Shown here: positions 25,672 to 33,522 of the stretch, one piece after another
Numbering within the stretch: position 1 is the stretch's first letter
Layout of the letters: every line of letters starts with the position of its first letter
The notes under the pieces: generated by a model
Seen by the model: the letters and a program-made list of their open reading frames with translations, nothing else
The model's database searches: none
Told to the model about the DNA's origin: nothing
NCBI RefSeq assembly: GCF_019049655.1
Contig: NZ_JAFMOX010000057.1
Span: 122,781 to 186,780 of the forward strand
DNA length: 64,000 nucleotides
Origin: Rahnella rivi
Lineage (GTDB): Bacteria > Pseudomonadota > Gammaproteobacteria > Enterobacterales > Enterobacteriaceae
Direction of reading: 5' to 3'
Position numbers and translations under genes: made by a program

Positions 25672-26346
25672 TTAATAAGCAGATACATCAATTGCGTATA
25701 CCACGTCGTTTGAGTTTGCATAGCCAACATTCTCGAGCTGATCACCTCCCGGACTGTCTGTCTGGGTAGAGGATATTCGAGTAGTTGACCCGTTGAAGTA
25801 TGCATAGGTCTGAATGGGTGACTGGAAAGGGCGCGTTGCGCCCCCAGAATGAATAACGCCGACCATTAAGCCAGTCATCTGTGGCATTACCGCGTAATTT
25901 CCGCTGAGTGAGGTATCGATGTTGTACCCCAGGTTAGCCGGATTACCCGGCGTTCCAACAGCAATGGGGGGATTCATCACCTTGGTTTCATTGGTCAGTA
26001 TGCACTGTCCCTGAGCGTCGTTTATCGCTATCCCCCACGCCGGTTTCGGCTGGGGAATGACGATGCCAAAAATATAAACAGTGACATTACCTACGCTGCC
26101 GCCGGCAAGTCTGCCTACCGTAAGCGTATATACACCACTATTATTACTGAGCCTGCCGTAAACACCGGTTACATCAGATTTGAAGGCGACAACAAAGGGG
26201 CTCGAGACAGAGACGGCTAAGTTAATCACCCCGCCGCTTCCGCCAAAGTTGTACATATTCTTTGAGACCAGACTCATCGGCGTCGTGTCTGGCGTTGAGA
26301 ATGGAATACCATACTCATCGACCAATATTGCCCCGTAATTTGCCAT
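25672..26346 (-). CDS. Tail-tip accessory protein
   Basis: A 224-residue beta-rich protein (MANYGAILVDEYGIPFS...) downstream of J. It has no recognisable catalytic motif; it resembles uncharacterised tail proteins encoded between J and cor in N15-like phages. The 27-residue-scale Gly/Ser/Val-rich segments suit a virion surface protein. It begins 1 nt after the stop of the 104-residue gene upstream, so both are co-translated. A palindrome AACGATCGTT lies just beyond its stop, in front of cor. Confidence 0.6.
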   Translation of the reverse strand: MANYGAILVDEYGIPFSTPDTTPMSLVSKNMYNFGGSGGVINLAVSVSSPFVVAFKSDVTGVYGRLSNNSGVYTLTVGRLAGGSVGNVTVYIFGIVIPQPKPAWGIAINDAQGQCILTNETKVMNPPIAVGTPGNPANLGYNIDTSLSGNYAVMPQMTGLMVGVIHSGGATRPFQSPIQTYAYFNGSTTRISSTQTDSPGGDQLENVGYANSNDVVYAIDVSAY

Positions 26347-26347
26347 G

Positions 26348-26662
26348 TCATTGCTTCACTAAGTAAACGATCAGCCAACCTTCAGCTGCCGTGAATGTAC
26401 CGGTTGAATAATCAGAACCGGCATTTGAGAGGGATACGCCGGTCGTGGAGGTGGTGATTTTTCGCCGGGCCGATGAAAGCTCAGCCCCCATAACCGGCGA
26501 CTGCATCACGGACACCTTATAACCAGAAGGTACGACATAGGACCATGCCCCCGACACCTGGTCTTTTGATAGATAGATTGAGCCCAGTATCAGGATCCTC
26601 ACCAGCCCCGTGTTATTGGGGGTCCTCGAAGCACTCCATGTTTGAATACCAAAATTCGCCAA
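26348..26662 (-). CDS. Small tail-tip protein
   Basis: A 104-residue protein (MANFGIQTWSASRTPNNTGLVRIL...) whose N-terminus echoes that of the next gene (MANYG/MANFG plus a short beta-rich core), suggesting related folds. It starts directly against the J stop codon. It is probably a tail-tip component; function unknown. Confidence 0.6.
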   Translation of the reverse strand: MANFGIQTWSASRTPNNTGLVRILILGSIYLSKDQVSGAWSYVVPSGYKVSVMQSPVMGAELSSARRKITTSTTGVSLSNAGSDYSTGTFTAAEGWLIVYLVKQ

Positions 26663-29600
26663 TCAGAATACCCCCGTCAGTTCCCCGATCTGCACACGCA
26701 GGACTCCGTTACCATCTGCAACGCTGATAGTTGTGTTGGTGGTTTTCATCTTGCCACCGCTGCCGGTACCGAAGTTCACAAAGGTACCGCCTTTATCCAA
26801 TCGCCAGCCGGAGACGTTGGCTACGTAATTGGTGGACTGAATGAAGTTGCCGATCTTGGCGTTGGTAATTGTGCCGTCCTGAATGAAACCTTCATCAATG
26901 AACGTCTGCCCGCTGCGAATGGCAAAGAACGCTTTTGGTGTACCGTTCACATCAGACATGACTGTGAAATTGCTCGCCAAAAATGCCACGTTCGTCTGCA
27001 TGCCTTCCGGAGTATTTTCAATGCCAATACCCATGCCCGCTGCATAATAGGTACCATTGCTGGTCACGCCCAACTTTATGCTGTACTGCGCAGACACATT
27101 CCCAGCTAAATCAGCCATTGCGCTGGCGGTTGTCTGCACGACGGCATTTGTTTCACTGAATTGAGCTTCTACGGTCTGCTGATACTCAGCAAAGGCTCTG
27201 CCCGCATCAGCCTGCGCTGTTTCGGTGGCTGTCACGCGAGCCCGAATAATCCCTGTAGCTGCACGCTGCCCGGTGGCATCTTTGTCATTGGAAAGCGAAT
27301 TCTCAATAGCCGCTAATGCGGAACTATCGAAAGAGGCTTCAGTAACGCTGGCAAGGCTTGCGATAGCCTGTTCCGTTGTCGTCTGCGCCGTTTGCAATGA
27401 GCCTATCGAGGCCGTATTCCCGTCGGTCGTTGCCTTGACGCTGTCAATCCTTGTCCCCAGGGCTGTATCTGCAGTAGAGCGCGCCGTCGCCTCAGACGTT
27501 ATTGCTGTGGTGTTATTTCCGACCGTCGTTGTCAGGCTATCAATACGATCACCCAGAGCGGTGTCTGCTGTAGCGCGAGCCGTCGCTTCGCTTGTGATAG
27601 ACGTCGTATTATTTCCAACGGTTGTCGTTAGATTATCAATACGAGTACCCAGCGCCGTATCTGCCGTAGCGCGGGCAGTTGTCTCCGTGGTGATTGCAGT
27701 TTTATTGTCCCCCACTTGAGCATTAGTCAGATCAATACGCTTGCCCAGCGCCGTATCAGCGGTGGCGCGTGCGGTAGTTTCTGTGGCAATCGCCGTCTTA
27801 TTACCGTTCGCAGTAGCGGTTACCGCTGAAATCTGCTGAGCCTGGTTAACATCATTCTGCTGGAGGATGTTGACCTGTGAGACAACCTGAGCGATTGAAG
27901 ATGTGCTGCCGCCGGTTATGGCGTCTACCTTGCCTTGCAGCTCAGTGTTCACCTCATCAATGTGAGTATTGGTTGCATCAATTTTATCGTTGGCTGACGT
28001 GACAGCGTCATCCAGCTCTTTGACGCTATCCTCTACAGAATCGACCCGAGAAACCAACTGTTTGCCCAGTTCCGAGTTCAGCACTTCTTCGGCGATGTCG
28101 CCCAGTATCTCGGACACATCAACCGATGACGTCCCCATGACGAACTCAGTCCACTCCCCTGCGTTACCAATCCTGTCGACCAACCGGGCGCGGTACCAGC
28201 GGCGAACGCCTGCCGCCATCGGTCCGTGCTGATACGACGAACCCGGATAGGGAACCGTCACCAGTAATGTCGGGTTTTGATGGTCATCCGTGGTGGACTG
28301 CTGCAACTCGGTATAGGCGGTATCACCGCTGCCTGCAGGAAATGCCCAGGTCACGTTGATATTCCAGACGACGTTGTCGCTGGCGAGCAGATTTGTCGGC
28401 ATGCCGGGTTTACCCACTTTGCCGTTCAGCGTAGTCGAATCTGCGTATCCCCACGGAGAGGACACATCGACGGCGTTGATCGCCCGGACGCGCACGTCGT
28501 ACACGCCCGCATAAATTCCCTGAACGGTAAAACCCTGCGCGCTGGTCTTACCTACGTTAACCCAGTCGCCGTTGTCTTTGCGCCACTGCGCGGTGTAATT
28601 GATCGCCCCTTCCACTTTGTCCCATGACGCCTGCAGCGACGCGACGGTAAGCCCCTGTGCGATGTGGTCAACTTCTGTGACCACGATATTTGCCGGTACC
28701 TTCATCACGTTGGTCGGCGTGACAGTGATCGGTGCTGAATCGACTTTCACCCCGTCATCGATGTAACGGTATTTATTCGGGTCGTGCTGCACGCCCGCAA
28801 TCGTGAACGTGCCGTCGTCATTTGAAGAGATTGACGTGATACGAAAGTATTGAATCGCTAAGTTATCGCTGTCGATGGACCACACGGCGCCGCTCACCGG
28901 CGTCATGCGGTATGCGGTGATAACCGTGAACGTTTTCTTATCGGCGCTGACGCCGCTGATCGTCCGGGTTTGCGCCGTTCCATCGGGCAAATTCACTACC
29001 AGACGGTCGCCGATGCCGTAATCCGCTACCCGGTCAACGGTGATGTTTTTGCCGTTAACCGCACTGATGCGTCCGCCGTTGGCTTTCCCGGCTCTGAACG
29101 GGTCAGCGATGCCAATAATTTCTGCCGGCATGGGAATGTAACCGTCCAGCCCAACGCCAAAGGACACGGTGCCGTCTTTCGCATTGGACAGGATCACCCA
29201 GCGCCCGCGGCGGTGCGCCTCGCTCTGAGATGTGCAGCCAATGGCCGTCAGCTGGGTTTCATTCCAGTTATATCGTGCGACAAGATCAGGCTCATAAACG
29301 CTCTCGATCGTGTCAGAATAATGATTAATCGGATCTGACCAGCTGACCTGACAGGAAGAAAAGCGGTTTTTATAGGAGCCTCCGGCGTAAGTAAACATGC
29401 CGTCAACCACGTTTGAGCTGTGGTAGGTAAAATCCACGTCGTCCTGCGGAACGTCGGCGCGCACGAAAATCTGGTCGTTCCCCCAGAAGGTAATGCCCCG
29501 GAAGATGGCGGCCAGATCCCGCAACACGGTGTAGGCATCCTGCTGGCGCTGGATGAACACGTTGCAGGTAAAGCGTGGTTCTGTGCCACCGGCGCCGTCT

Positions 29601-30577
29601 GACACTGCCGCGTCGCAGTATTGCGCGATGCTGTACAGCTCCCATTTGTCGATGATGGTCGCGTCTACGCGGTTGCCCATGCCGTAAATTTCATCGAGCA
29701 CCAGGTCGTAAAAAATCCACGCGGGGTTATTGCTGTAGGCGATTTTGAAATCACCCGACCATGTCCCGCTGTAGGTTCTGGTCACTGGGTCATAGGTGGT
29801 CGGTACCCGGATCAGTTTGCCCTTTGGCTTGCAGGTGGTTTTCGGCACGCTGCCGTTAAATTGGCTGGAGTCGAGCTCGACATAAAGCAGCGCTGTATTC
29901 GGATAGCGCAACTTACTGTCGATTACCTCAGCAAAGGAAAACACCTTGAAGGCGTTTATCAGCTTGGTTGAGGTTGAATCTGGGGTGATGCGGCGCACGC
30001 GTATTGTCCAGCCTGACGCCGAGTCAGGTAGATCGATGCGATGGTCACGCTGATATTCTGACGTTGTTTTTCCTTCAAACTTACCGTTGACGACCGTTTT
30101 ATACGCCGCACCGTCGGTAGATAGGTCGATGGCATATTCCGTGACGGTGCCGACCATGTCGCCGTTGTCTTTGTACTGGTACTGAATCGGCAAGCTCAGC
30201 TTGATCCGGATAGCATCGAGTGTCAGGTTTGAGAATTGCCGGGTCCACGGCGTGGAGGCTTTTACCTCGATGCCCACCGAGGATTCGTTATCAATTTCAG
30301 GCATGCCCTGCAGGTAGGCCTGATCCTGCGTGCCTTTACGGTAATCCCACTTCACGCCGGTAAAATTATAGGTGCCGTCATCGTTCGCCAACGGGGTATC
30401 ATTGAGGAAGATTTTCTGCGCGACCAGGTCACCCTGAATCTCACCTTCAGAGAGCGCGAGAACCATCTTAAGCTTCGCTTGCGACAAAAGATCATCGGCC
30501 TGCTCAACCGGCGTATGAGCACTCCCGCCACCGCCTTTAGCGCCTAGGAGAATAGTTTCGCCTTGAAGTAGTTGCAT
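26663..30577 (-). CDS. J: Tail tip host-specificity protein J
   Basis: A 1304-residue homologue of lambda J (1132). The N-terminal half carries the tail-hub region (LALSEGEIQGDLVAQKIFLNDTPL...), then fibronectin-like domains (about 640-830) and, beyond residue 860, a long coiled-coil and beta region with repeats, ending in the receptor-binding tip (GNGVLRVQIGELTGVF). Start at ATG 30577 (MQLLQGETILLG); an ATG 9 codons upstream is possible. It assembles the tail tip with I, K and L and contacts the outer-membrane receptor. It is separated from I by a plus-strand moron and a terminator. Confidence 0.9.
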   Translation of the reverse strand: MQLLQGETILLGAKGGGGSAHTPVEQADDLLSQAKLKMVLALSEGEIQGDLVAQKIFLNDTPLANDDGTYNFTGVKWDYRKGTQDQAYLQGMPEIDNESSVGIEVKASTPWTRQFSNLTLDAIRIKLSLPIQYQYKDNGDMVGTVTEYAIDLSTDGAAYKTVVNGKFEGKTTSEYQRDHRIDLPDSASGWTIRVRRITPDSTSTKLINAFKVFSFAEVIDSKLRYPNTALLYVELDSSQFNGSVPKTTCKPKGKLIRVPTTYDPVTRTYSGTWSGDFKIAYSNNPAWIFYDLVLDEIYGMGNRVDATIIDKWELYSIAQYCDAAVSDGAGGTEPRFTCNVFIQRQQDAYTVLRDLAAIFRGITFWGNDQIFVRADVPQDDVDFTYHSSNVVDGMFTYAGGSYKNRFSSCQVSWSDPINHYSDTIESVYEPDLVARYNWNETQLTAIGCTSQSEAHRRGRWVILSNAKDGTVSFGVGLDGYIPMPAEIIGIADPFRAGKANGGRISAVNGKNITVDRVADYGIGDRLVVNLPDGTAQTRTISGVSADKKTFTVITAYRMTPVSGAVWSIDSDNLAIQYFRITSISSNDDGTFTIAGVQHDPNKYRYIDDGVKVDSAPITVTPTNVMKVPANIVVTEVDHIAQGLTVASLQASWDKVEGAINYTAQWRKDNGDWVNVGKTSAQGFTVQGIYAGVYDVRVRAINAVDVSSPWGYADSTTLNGKVGKPGMPTNLLASDNVVWNINVTWAFPAGSGDTAYTELQQSTTDDHQNPTLLVTVPYPGSSYQHGPMAAGVRRWYRARLVDRIGNAGEWTEFVMGTSSVDVSEILGDIAEEVLNSELGKQLVSRVDSVEDSVKELDDAVTSANDKIDATNTHIDEVNTELQGKVDAITGGSTSSIAQVVSQVNILQQNDVNQAQQISAVTATANGNKTAIATETTARATADTALGKRIDLTNAQVGDNKTAITTETTARATADTALGTRIDNLTTTVGNNTTSITSEATARATADTALGDRIDSLTTTVGNNTTAITSEATARSTADTALGTRIDSVKATTDGNTASIGSLQTAQTTTEQAIASLASVTEASFDSSALAAIENSLSNDKDATGQRAATGIIRARVTATETAQADAGRAFAEYQQTVEAQFSETNAVVQTTASAMADLAGNVSAQYSIKLGVTSNGTYYAAGMGIGIENTPEGMQTNVAFLASNFTVMSDVNGTPKAFFAIRSGQTFIDEGFIQDGTITNAKIGNFIQSTNYVANVSGWRLDKGGTFVNFGTGSGGKMKTTNTTISVADGNGVLRVQIGELTGVF
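27400..27830 (-). repeat. Tandem repeats in J (about 33 residues each)
   Basis: Four to five copies of a unit with TARATADTALGxRIDxLTTTVGNNTTxIT (for example TSEATARATADTALGDRI and TTETTARATADTALGTRI) in the C-terminal third of J. Such repeats form trimeric coiled-coil or beta-helical shafts and allow length change by recombination. Confidence 0.8.
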
Positions 30578-30587
30578 ATGTCGCCCA

Positions 30588-30610
30588 TAAAAAAACCGCC
30601 CCACGGCGGC
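30588..30610 (-). terminator. Intrinsic terminator between I and J
   Basis: Minus strand: CCGCC-GTGG-GGCGG followed by T7. It lies inside the late operon, so read-through would need Q antitermination. Confidence 0.75.
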
Positions 30611-30738
30611 TGTTAATAGATCACTGTTCGAATATCAGGATGTTAAAAATTTCATGATGGATATATGTTATAGATTGAAATCGAAATATTTATCCCGCGT
30701 AACATTCTCCAACTAAATAGCCTAAAATGAGGATAACC

Positions 30739-30945
30739 ATGCCACTTGTTAATAGAAAGATTGAGCTTAACTGTAAGTTTGATAACCTAAAAGATGCTGA
30801 AATTGAGGTTGTGCAGCTCAAAATGGTAATTGGTTTACTTATTGCAAAAATGCCATTAGATCAAAGAGAAAATATTATTCTCGAACTTAATGGGTTCGGC
30901 TTGAATGAATTTTCCAAGCAATTTACTCAATTTGTTCTTGAGTAA
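30739..30945 (+). CDS. Moron-like small protein between I and J
   Basis: A 68-residue protein on the strand opposite to the tail operon and AT-rich relative to its neighbours. ATG 30739 follows TGAGGATAACC; an ATG 4 codons upstream is possible. Sequence MPLVNRKIELNCKFDNLKDAEIEVVQLKMVIGLLIAKMPLDQRENIILELNGFGLNEF is amphipathic and helical. I cannot name the family. Its position and orientation suggest expression in the lysogen. Confidence 0.65.
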   Translation: MPLVNRKIELNCKFDNLKDAEIEVVQLKMVIGLLIAKMPLDQRENIILELNGFGLNEFSKQFTQFVLE

Positions 30946-31018
30946 ATTTGCAAAAGATAGCTTCTTTGGGCTACACAATTATCCTCCTGAACCTGACTCC
31001 TAAACTAAACAGGCATTT

Positions 31019-31636
31019 TTATTGCTGATCGCTGGAGAAAATACCTGCGCTGATGATCGCACCGCCGATTTCACGCTGCCCGTAAAGTAGCGGCACGGGG
31101 TATCCCATTGCCACCGTATTAACCGGGGCGCCGAATGCGTAGTTTGCTTTGTTGTCAGAGTCAGACGAAGCCCCAACGTTAAAGCTGGGCTGTGGCGTGA
31201 GCATCTGCACCACGCCGCCGATGGTCATACTAAGACCAATACCCACCAGCGCTGTGGTTGTTGCCGCCGCCGTAGCCGCACTGATCCCGGCAAACGCCGC
31301 GAATGAGGCGCCAGCGGTAAAGAAGGCTGCCACCAAAGCAACAGCGCCAATCACAATCTGCAGCATGCCTGCCTGTTTCGCCCCTTCAATCACCGGCACC
31401 ATTGTGTACTCGGTCGCCGCCGCGGACATGTCGAACTCCTCAAGCGAGATGTTGTTCTTGCCGCTGTAGAAAGCGAACTTCACCCCGTTGAGATGGGCGT
31501 TTGAAACGTACTTTTTGAAGCCCTTCACCTGGGAGCACATCGCGCGCAAAAACTCGTTGATGTCCGCCACGTGGAAACGGTGAACCCTGCCGAATTTCTT
31601 TCCGATTGCGCCTTTGAGCGTCATGGTCTTAAGCAT
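31019..31636 (-). CDS. I: Tail assembly protein I
   Basis: A 205-residue homologue of lambda I: an N-terminal ubiquitin-like part (LKTMTLKGAIGKKFGRVHRFHVADINEFLRAM) and a hydrophobic Ala-rich middle (IVIGAVALVAAFFTAGASFAAFAG, about 93-117). It is needed for tail-tip assembly but is absent from the virion in lambda. It overlaps K by 8 bp. The hydrophobic middle could be a membrane or chaperone-binding segment. Confidence 0.85.
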   Translation of the reverse strand: MLKTMTLKGAIGKKFGRVHRFHVADINEFLRAMCSQVKGFKKYVSNAHLNGVKFAFYSGKNNISLEEFDMSAAATEYTMVPVIEGAKQAGMLQIVIGAVALVAAFFTAGASFAAFAGISAATAAATTTALVGIGLSMTIGGVVQMLTPQPSFNVGASSDSDNKANYAFGAPVNTVAMGYPVPLLYGQREIGGAIISAGIFSSDQQ

Positions 31637-32348
31637 TAACTAACTCCTTGCGACGGACGACGCGAACCGTCCGATCCCGGAAATATTTACCGTATGGAAC
31701 GCGGGCAGAAAGGTTGCCAAACATGTGGTGAACCATGATGTTATCTCCAAGATAAATCGCCGCGTGATTGGTGACCGGTGCTTGAACCCGCATCATGATC
31801 ATATCGCCAGGCTGCATGCTGCTGGCATCAATCTCGACGAACCCTTCAGCCTGCCAGTTATCGTCATAGAGATTTTCTTTCCCGTCGACCCACCACTCAC
31901 GGTCAACTGAGTAATTTTTTACGGTAATGCCGTACTCCATCCGGTAGTAGTCCATGATGATCGACCAGCAGTCAGCATGGCCCAGAACCCAGCGGCGGCC
32001 AGCAAGCTCGCGATCGCCGCGCGGTGACAGCGTACAAAAATCACCGTCCGGCCACGACATGATCCCCCACTCCACGCCGGAGTGGTCGCACTGGATGCGG
32101 TCCATTTCTGACGGGACCAGATGCACCACATCGGGGTGTGAGTGGATCACCATGATGACTTCCCCGACCTTGGTCGCCGCCAGATAATCATCCGGCGACA
32201 GCATGAAGGTTTCAGCCGCGTTCTCGGCAATATTGCGACAGGGAATGAAACGCTGGCCGGTACCGGTTTCGACGATCAGCCCGCAGGCCTCGTTCGGATA
32301 TTCAGCGGCCACGTGCGCCCGGATTTGGCTGATGAGTTTTTCACGCAT
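31629..32348 (-). CDS. K: Tail tip peptidase K (JAB/MPN plus NlpC/P60)
   Basis: A 239-residue two-domain protein. The N-terminal JAB metalloprotease motif has HSHPD with downstream PSEMD (about 72-84); the C-terminal NlpC/P60 domain has Cys in GHADCWSII and His in VTNHAAIYLG. The open frame continues upstream into L, but ATG 32348 gives the conserved MREKLISQIRAHV start 2 nt after the L stop. In lambda K acts in tail-tip assembly and probably cuts peptidoglycan during DNA injection. Confidence 0.88.
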   Translation of the reverse strand: MREKLISQIRAHVAAEYPNEACGLIVETGTGQRFIPCRNIAENAAETFMLSPDDYLAATKVGEVIMVIHSHPDVVHLVPSEMDRIQCDHSGVEWGIMSWPDGDFCTLSPRGDRELAGRRWVLGHADCWSIIMDYYRMEYGITVKNYSVDREWWVDGKENLYDDNWQAEGFVEIDASSMQPGDMIMMRVQAPVTNHAAIYLGDNIMVHHMFGNLSARVPYGKYFRDRTVRVVRRKELVNA

Positions 32349-32350
32349 AG

Positions 32351-33088
32351 TTATTTCCCCTGTAGATTGGCCGCCGGGAAGCCGCCAAAGGGTAGTGGGT
32401 TTTCGGTACCAAACCGCAACTTGCAATCCGACATCCGGCCGCCGCACACATCCAGCGCGGGATTGCTCGTGGGCGTGCCGTCTTTCAGAAAGTAATTGGT
32501 GCCGTTGTAATCGCAGCCGGTTCCCGTTCGATACCATCCACGCATGCACCAGGTGCACACCGGGGTTATCTGGCGGGTTGGCAGCTGCAGGCTTTGAACG
32601 TCGAACGGCGAACACAGTTCGAAGTCGACCTGAATCCGCGTCTCGGCTTTTTTGGCGTTGATGTAGTAAAGCTGAACGCGTTCATCAATCGGGCTGGCAG
32701 TCGGGTTGCCCGCTGTCCAGTTCGCGGCATCAAGATATTTGGCCAGCGTGGTGTGCACTTTGACTTTCGCCTTCACCATGTCGTCGTACTGCAGGCACAG
32801 CGCCGTGACGTAGTTGCCCACGTTACCCACCGAAAGCGTTGGCGTTGGCTGCGACCCCGTGCTGGATAGCTCCAGACCGGTTAACTCGTAGGGGTGCGGA
32901 TCGTATTCATTACCCTGCCAAATGGTTGAAGGCAGGTTGTCGGCGGCGAAAGACTTCCAGCCCGCGGAGTCTATGTTGTGCGCATGAAAGCGCAGCATGG
33001 TGTCGAAGCCAAACGCCGTCCCGTCGATTTCTATCAGCTGGATCAGCTGCCCCGGTTCAAGCGCCTGCACGTCCTGGGTAAAGCTCAT
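32351..33088 (-). CDS. L: Minor tail protein L with Cys cluster
   Basis: A 245-residue tail-tip protein (lambda L 232). The C-terminal part has Cys residues in VCTWCMRG, TGCDYNG, LDVCGG and SDCKLRF, matching the cysteines that bind a [4Fe-4S] cluster in lambda L. It connects the tape measure complex to K, I and J. Confidence 0.88.
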   Translation of the reverse strand: MSFTQDVQALEPGQLIQLIEIDGTAFGFDTMLRFHAHNIDSAGWKSFAADNLPSTIWQGNEYDPHPYELTGLELSSTGSQPTPTLSVGNVGNYVTALCLQYDDMVKAKVKVHTTLAKYLDAANWTAGNPTASPIDERVQLYYINAKKAETRIQVDFELCSPFDVQSLQLPTRQITPVCTWCMRGWYRTGTGCDYNGTNYFLKDGTPTSNPALDVCGGRMSDCKLRFGTENPLPFGGFPAANLQGK

Positions 33089-33102
33089 GATATCTCCAAA
33101 TA

Positions 33103-33126
33103 AAAAAGGCCACCCAAAGGCAGCCT
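33103..33126 (-). terminator. Intrinsic terminator between M and L
   Basis: Minus strand: GGCTGCC-TTTG-GGTGGCC followed by T6, within the late operon. Confidence 0.7.
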
Positions 33127-33144
33127 CAGATAGTTGTGGTGGTT

Positions 33145-33486
33145 TTAAGGCGCAAACGCCTGCTCGAAAGTAAAACTCAGCGTCGCCTTGTCTCCCGCGG
33201 GAAAACTGACCGACACTGAATCAGACTTTACCCGCCAGAGGAGCCGTTCTCCCCAAGGAGTCGTCCACCAGAAGGATGAAATCACGTGGCTCAGGAGAAA
33301 TTGACGGATCGCCGACGCCTCCGTTTTTTTACCCGTCCAGCTCAGATTCCACGTTTCAGCTTTGGCATTGATGCCGCTGGCGGCAACCTGTTTGTAACCG
33401 TCGCCGAACTGCGCTTGTAGCGTTCTGACCGTGTCGGTACCCTGGGCGCTTTTCTGCGTTCGCCAGGTAAAGGTTTCTGTAGGCAT
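33145..33486 (-). CDS. M: Minor tail protein M
   Basis: A 113-residue protein (lambda M 109) with the family pattern FTWRTQKSAQGTD...VRTLQAQFGDGYKQ and FWWTTPWGERLLWRV. The chosen start is ATG 33486 (MPTETFTW); 10 further upstream codons are not conserved. It lies between H and L in lambda order. Confidence 0.85.
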   Translation of the reverse strand: MPTETFTWRTQKSAQGTDTVRTLQAQFGDGYKQVAASGINAKAETWNLSWTGKKTEASAIRQFLLSHVISSFWWTTPWGERLLWRVKSDSVSVSFPAGDKATLSFTFEQAFAP

Positions 33487-33522
33487 CACTTCTCCCAAAA
33501 TTACAGAATGCGTCATGCGGAA

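Noticed and set aside
27400..27830. CRISPR array or intergenic repeat array
   Set aside because: The repeats are in-frame coding repeats of J with no spacers; no CRISPR or cas gene occurs in the window.
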